The position numbers were made by a program, and so were the translations under genes. From DAOVRL01 sp964459805 (lineage in GTDB: Bacteria; Planctomycetota; Phycisphaerae; Sedimentisphaerales; Anaerobacaceae): a DNA stretch of 25,339 nucleotides. Location of the stretch: the NCBI GenBank assembly GCA_964459805.1, contig CAYWOD010000022.1, forward strand, positions 1 through 25,339, written 5' to 3'. This document shows positions 22,132 to 25,339 of the stretch, one piece after another. The notes below the pieces were generated by a model. It searched no databases. It was not told the DNA's origin and worked only from the letters and a program-made list of their open reading frames with translations. The stretch's first letter is position 1; each line of letters begins with the position of its first letter.

Positions 22132-22539
22132 CCCTTCTTCCTTGCAGCCTATTTTTAGGGCATGGTGAGCAGGCGCCAGAAGACCCTAATAACCCGGATC
22201 CAAATCTTGCGCGTATTATCGCGATCTCAGCAGGCAGGAGCGGGGAGCATTCTTTGGCTGTTGATGCGGACAAACATGTGGGGGTGCGGCGGCGACTGGC
22301 TCGAACCCGGCATTCCGCGCTATCACTACCGTCAGCCGGACGGGACCGAATTCGTGACTATCGCCGCCGGCTGGGACCACATTCTGGCTCTCACATCGGA
22401 CGGTGAGATATTTGCCTGGGATTGGCCGGACGGCGATTATCCTTTCGATTATTTTTCCAGAACCGTTCCGGATGGTATCGTCTTCACCGATGATGTCGCT
22501 GCCGGCAACAAGTTCAGCCTGGCCCTAAAAGCCCCGTGA
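22132..22539 (+). pseudogene. RCC1-like repeat fragment, frameshifted
   Basis: Two frames together spell RCC1-type blade sequence: IAISAGRSGEHSLAVDADKH in one frame to about 22277, then after a shift WGCGGDWLEPG, and FVTIAAGWDHILALTSDGEI to DVAAGNKFSLALKAP and TGA 22537-22539 in the next. At ACATGTGGGGGTGC the reading HVWGCGG needs one or two more bases than are present, so a small deletion broke it. The 5' start is missing. RCC1 beta-propeller repeats occur in large secreted proteins of this phylum. This is a remnant of such a gene's 3' end and closes the chain of fragments. Confidence 0.65.
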
Positions 22540-22557
22540 AAGACTCTGGAGGCCAGA

Positions 22558-22601
22558 GAAGACTCCAACGAACGCGGGGTTGCGGACGGAATCGGAGCCT
22601 C
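22558..22601 (+). repeat. 44-bp repeat, copy 2
   Basis: Second copy of the repeat at 18531-18574, two mismatches. It is open in the same frame as the RCC1 remnant, 18 bases past its stop, and reads EDSNERGVADGIGAS then RENQAKE and TAA (22624-22626). Confidence 0.9.
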
Positions 22602-22625
22602 GCGAGAGAACCAGGCCAAAGAATA

Positions 22626-22656
22626 AAGGCCAGGGGCATTTGACGCCCTTGGCCTT
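22626..22656. terminator. Strong hairpin, probable bidirectional terminator
   Basis: AAGGCCAGGGGC (22626-22637) pairs with GCCCTTGGCCTT (22645-22656): 12 pairs with one G-T. It separates the accessory chain (plus) from the isomerase-like gene (minus). On the minus strand it is followed by TATTCTTT; on the plus strand by a weaker A/T-rich stretch. Confidence 0.7.
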
Positions 22657-22717
22657 CCAGTATATTTATCCACCTCACAAATGAGGAGGCGGCTTCGCTG
22701 CGGGCTGGTGTTTTTTG

Positions 22718-23518
22718 TTAGGTCGGGTTATATGTAATGTCTGAGTAGCCGGGCTGGTTCTGAGGCCGATTCGGCCACTTTAGCACGTCAAAGACAAACT
22801 CCTTGGCCTGGCGTATCATCACGCCCGGCATACACGGGCACATCTCAAACGAACCAACTACGTCATTCTCGTACTTGCCTAAGACTTCCAACAGATAGTC
22901 CCAATTCGCACGGGGTATGCCGCCCTGCAGGCCGGGTGGCTCGTGGTCGTCGATATGGCCGTAATTGTCGGTCAAGTGTAAATGGGCCACCCTCGGGGCC
23001 AAATCATCCACATATTGCTTGAACGAATAGTCCGCATCCAGATTGACATAGCCGGTGTCGAGGCAGTACCAAACGGACTGGAATCTTTCTCCAATTTCCT
23101 TGACTACCGGCAGCCAGCCGGTCTCGATGCACAACTTGACTTTGCTCGACTCGGCAAGTTTGACCACCTCAGCCGCAAAACCGGTCCCATTGGGCTCGGC
23201 CCCGTCCGGAATACCCAGACTTTGCAGGTCGGTAACAATATAGGCATTAAGCAGGTTGGCACACTCGATTTGCTCATTCCACTGTTCTAATGTGGGTTTA
23301 TCGCAGCGAGAGCGCATCGAGACCAGCATATCCTGCGTGGCGGCAGTGAGCCTCGGCCAGTTGCGCCGCTCGTAACGGCACTCTTCGTGGCCCTTTATGT
23401 TGGGCCAGAGCTCTACGCCGAAACCCAGCGATTTGAGGTACTGGCACTCCTGCTCGAAAGAAAGGTGGTGCTCGCGCCCCCAGAATACCATTGTGGAAAT
23501 AACATACCTAATGTGCAT
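22718..23518 (-). CDS. Sugar phosphate isomerase/epimerase-like TIM-barrel protein
   Basis: A 266-residue protein of the AP-endonuclease-2/xylose-isomerase-like barrel family. Marks: MVFWGREHHLSFEQECQYLK and LGFGVELWPN at the start, CIETGW, WYCLDTGYVNLD, the metal-ligand strand VAHLHLTDNYG, and VVGSFEMCPC, giving the Glu-Asp-His-Glu set usual for the metal site. These enzymes interconvert sugars or inositols. The start at 23518 (MHIRYVISTMVF) is chosen because GGAG lies 9 bases upstream; an in-frame extension to 23560 has no support. No sugar operon lies nearby, so the substrate is unknown. It appears to stand alone, ending near the strong hairpin. Confidence 0.85.
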   Translation of the reverse strand: MHIRYVISTMVFWGREHHLSFEQECQYLKSLGFGVELWPNIKGHEECRYERRNWPRLTAATQDMLVSMRSRCDKPTLEQWNEQIECANLLNAYIVTDLQSLGIPDGAEPNGTGFAAEVVKLAESSKVKLCIETGWLPVVKEIGERFQSVWYCLDTGYVNLDADYSFKQYVDDLAPRVAHLHLTDNYGHIDDHEPPGLQGGIPRANWDYLLEVLGKYENDVVGSFEMCPCMPGVMIRQAKEFVFDVLKWPNRPQNQPGYSDITYNPT

Positions 23519-23712
23519 CCTGCATCTCCATAAGCGGCCGATAAATCTGTCCGTTGGCAAAGCGGTGAAGCCAATAGTTACTATCGATTAAAAACAAAAA
23601 CGGATTCAAAGTTTCTCATCAAAAAAGGGGGATTTGCGTGAAATTTCTGTTGAAATGCATGGCGAAACCCGTATATTATAAGGTTTTGCTGAAAACCTGG
23701 AGAGCTTTGACT

Positions 23713-23946
23713 ATGAAAAAAGATATACATCCAAAATACGGCAAGGTGATCGTTCATTGCGGCTGCGGCAACACTTTCGAGACTCGCAGCACGATAAAGG
23801 AAATCCACGCAGAGATTTGCTCGATGTGCCATCCTTTCTATACCGGCAAGCAGAAATACGTCGATACCGCCGGCCGAATAGAGCGGTTCCAGAAGAAATA
23901 CGGCACGAGCTACATCAAAAAGAGCACAAAAGACCAGAACCAATAA
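23713..23946 (+). CDS. rpmE: 50S ribosomal protein bL31
   Basis: A 77-residue protein starting MKKDIHPKYGKVIVHCGCGN, with the zinc-binding cysteines of the C+ form (CGC near 16-18, CSMC near 37-40) followed by HPFYTGK, all diagnostic of bL31. GGAGA lies about 10 bases upstream of ATG 23713; an in-frame GTG at 23638 would add a non-conserved leader and is rejected. It precedes prfA, an order conserved in several phyla. Confidence 0.97.
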   Translation: MKKDIHPKYGKVIVHCGCGNTFETRSTIKEIHAEICSMCHPFYTGKQKYVDTAGRIERFQKKYGTSYIKKSTKDQNQ

Positions 23947-24062
23947 CTTTTCCCCAGGGTCAAAGTAGCGCTTAGCGCTCGGTGTTCGGCGCTTGTTTCG
24001 TGTGTCCGCCGTGCCGATACAGGCTATCCGCTATTTTTTTTCACGTTTGGCGGGCTGCGTCT

Positions 24063-25151
24063 ATGACTGAAAAAACGAACAGTTTACTCGCAAAACTCGA
24101 TGAGCTCGAGGCGCGTTTTCGTCGGATTGAACAGCAGATAGCCGACCCGGTGATCGCCGGCGATTCGGCCAAACTGATTGCACTGGCCAAGGAGCAGGGC
24201 AAACTGAAGTCCCTCGTAACGAAGTACCGCGAGTACAAAACCGCCGTTTCCGATATTGAGGACGCCGAGCAGATAATAAACGACAGCTCGGCCGATGAGG
24301 ACTTCAGGGAGTTGGCGAAAGAAGAGCTCCGGCAGCTCGAAGATAAGAGCGGCGCCTTGCTTGAGGAGATGCAGGATACGCTGGTAACGGCCGACGATAT
24401 GAGTGTCGGCTCGGTGATAGTGGAGATACGGGCGGGCACGGGCGGGGAAGAGGCGGCTCTGTTCGCACGCGATTTGTACAATATGTACGTCAAGTACGCC
24501 GAGGGCCGAAAGTGGAGGGTCGAACAGCTTGCCTTTGGCCTGACGGAGAAAGGAGGCTTTCGCGAAGTCATATTCAGCGTCAAAAGCCAGGCAGCCTGGT
24601 CGGAATTGCGCTATGAAGGCGGGGGCCATCGCGTCCAGCGCGTGCCCGAGACCGAATCGCAGGGCAGGGTCCACACCTCGGCGGCGACGGTCGCCGTACT
24701 GCCCGAGCCCGAAGAGCTCGAAATTGAGATAGCGCCGGAGGACGTTATCGAGCACGTCAGCAGATCGAGTGGACCGGGCGGGCAAAACGTCAATAAGGTC
24801 AGCAGTGCAATCAAGCTCGAACACGTCCCGACGGGGATTACCGTTAGTATGCAGGATGAAAAGAGCCAGCACAAGAACCGTGCCAAGGCCTGGCGTATCC
24901 TGCGAAGTAGGATTTACGAGCATTTCGAGAGAAAAAAGAGGGCCGAACGTGATTCGCAGCGCAAGACTATGATCGGCTCGGGCGACAGGTCGCAAAAAAT
25001 CAGGACGTATAATTTCCCGCAGAACCGCGTAACCGACCATAGAATCAAATTGTCGCTCTACAGGTTGGATAAAATTATGGCCGGCGATATGGGTGAAATA
25101 ATCGCGGCACTGAAGGATTACGACAGACAACAACGGTTGAAGAACTTGTAA
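24063..25151 (+). CDS. prfA: Peptide chain release factor 1
   Basis: A 362-residue class I release factor. The GGQ motif that triggers peptide release is in RSSGPGGQNVNKVSSAIKL. The stop-codon tripeptide region reads VPETESQGRVHTS, the PxT form that marks RF1 (UAA/UAG) and not RF2. The coiled-coil domain 1 and the ending DRQQRLKNL are normal. ATG 24063 matches the usual N-terminus; the open frame continues upstream to 23982 without conservation. The downstream partner usually found, prmC (which methylates the GGQ glutamine), is not seen before the window ends. Confidence 0.97.
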   Translation: MTEKTNSLLAKLDELEARFRRIEQQIADPVIAGDSAKLIALAKEQGKLKSLVTKYREYKTAVSDIEDAEQIINDSSADEDFRELAKEELRQLEDKSGALLEEMQDTLVTADDMSVGSVIVEIRAGTGGEEAALFARDLYNMYVKYAEGRKWRVEQLAFGLTEKGGFREVIFSVKSQAAWSELRYEGGGHRVQRVPETESQGRVHTSAATVAVLPEPEELEIEIAPEDVIEHVSRSSGPGGQNVNKVSSAIKLEHVPTGITVSMQDEKSQHKNRAKAWRILRSRIYEHFERKKRAERDSQRKTMIGSGDRSQKIRTYNFPQNRVTDHRIKLSLYRLDKIMAGDMGEIIAALKDYDRQQRLKNL

Positions 25152-25248
25152 TGGTTTTTCATTTTGAGAGTTGTTGCGAAAAATGGTTGTAGAGACCATA
25201 GAAAAGGTTCCTGCTTTAATTATCCCCTGGGTTTGTATTTCGTATTGC

Positions 25249-25328
25249 GTCCCTTCGACTTCGCTCAGGGCAAGATTGCGTATGTCGGATGTCGTCCCTT
25301 CGACTTCGCTCAGGGCGAGATTGCGTAT
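25249..25328. repeat. Two copies of a 35-bp dispersed repeat
   Basis: Units at 25249-25283 and 25294-25328 differ at one base. Each begins GTCCCTTCGACTTCGCTCAG and ends GATTGCGTAT. The core CCCT...AGGG can form a small hairpin. The ends (AGATTGC) recall the repeats at 9187-9285, so the same repeat family may be present at both places. Confidence 0.85.
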
Positions 25329-25339
25329 TGCGGGGGGTG

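Noticed and set aside
24084..25199. Long minus-strand frame opposite prfA
   Set aside because: It is a shadow of prfA, which carries unmistakable release-factor motifs; the shadow has no recognisable domain.

Overview
The window looks like a chromosome contig from an anaerobic planctomycete, most likely Phycisphaerae/Sedimentisphaerales-like. This is inferred from gene content, not from a marker gene: a type II secretion pseudopilin cluster, a dockerin-bearing secreted protein, a SpoVG with an inserted zinc ribbon, an Nramp-like protein between two URO-D-type methyltransferase genes, many lipoproteins, and dispersed palindromic repeats. GC content is fairly high except in the A+T-richer stretch around 17.4-22.1 kb.

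Layout. (1) 1-6000: a compact, overlapping plus-strand operon gspG(partial)-H-I-J-K-L-M, the pseudopilin and inner-membrane part of a type II secretion system. It is followed by a possible structured RNA or terminator ending in a T8 run (6031-6134). (2) 6484-8723: a 36-residue lipoprotein candidate and a FlgM-like protein on plus. Converging on them are ispE and spoVG on minus. The spoVG tail is a 42-bp minisatellite that contains an assembly gap (N100) and continues in frame beyond it. (3) 8724-9378: repeat-rich DNA with a truncated gene. (4) 9379-14447: a five-gene plus-strand operon of YqaA/DedA-like membrane protein, AMMECR1 protein, URO-D-like methyltransferase, Nramp-like transporter and second URO-D-like methyltransferase. 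The usual metal-binding motifs are altered in the last three. (5) 14789-16018: a glycine-zipper lipoprotein and, facing it, a CsgG/LpoB-like lipoprotein. (6) 16262-22656: the accessory region. A dockerin protein gene broken by one in-frame TAA is followed by a chain in which headless 3' coding fragments ('tails') alternate with short intact genes for lipoproteins (two with ankyrin repeats) or small membrane proteins. The chain ends in a frameshifted RCC1-like remnant and a strong hairpin. (7) 22718-25151: a sugar-phosphate isomerase/epimerase-like gene on minus, then rpmE and prfA in conserved order. A pair of dispersed repeats ends the window.

The best candidate for something undescribed is region 6. 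Its pattern of truncated C-terminal tail, then an intact envelope-located small gene a few bases later, repeated about five times and stitched together by short shared sequences, resembles the orphan toxin-tip/immunity arrays of polymorphic toxin systems. No toxin domain can be recognised by eye, so this remains a hypothesis.
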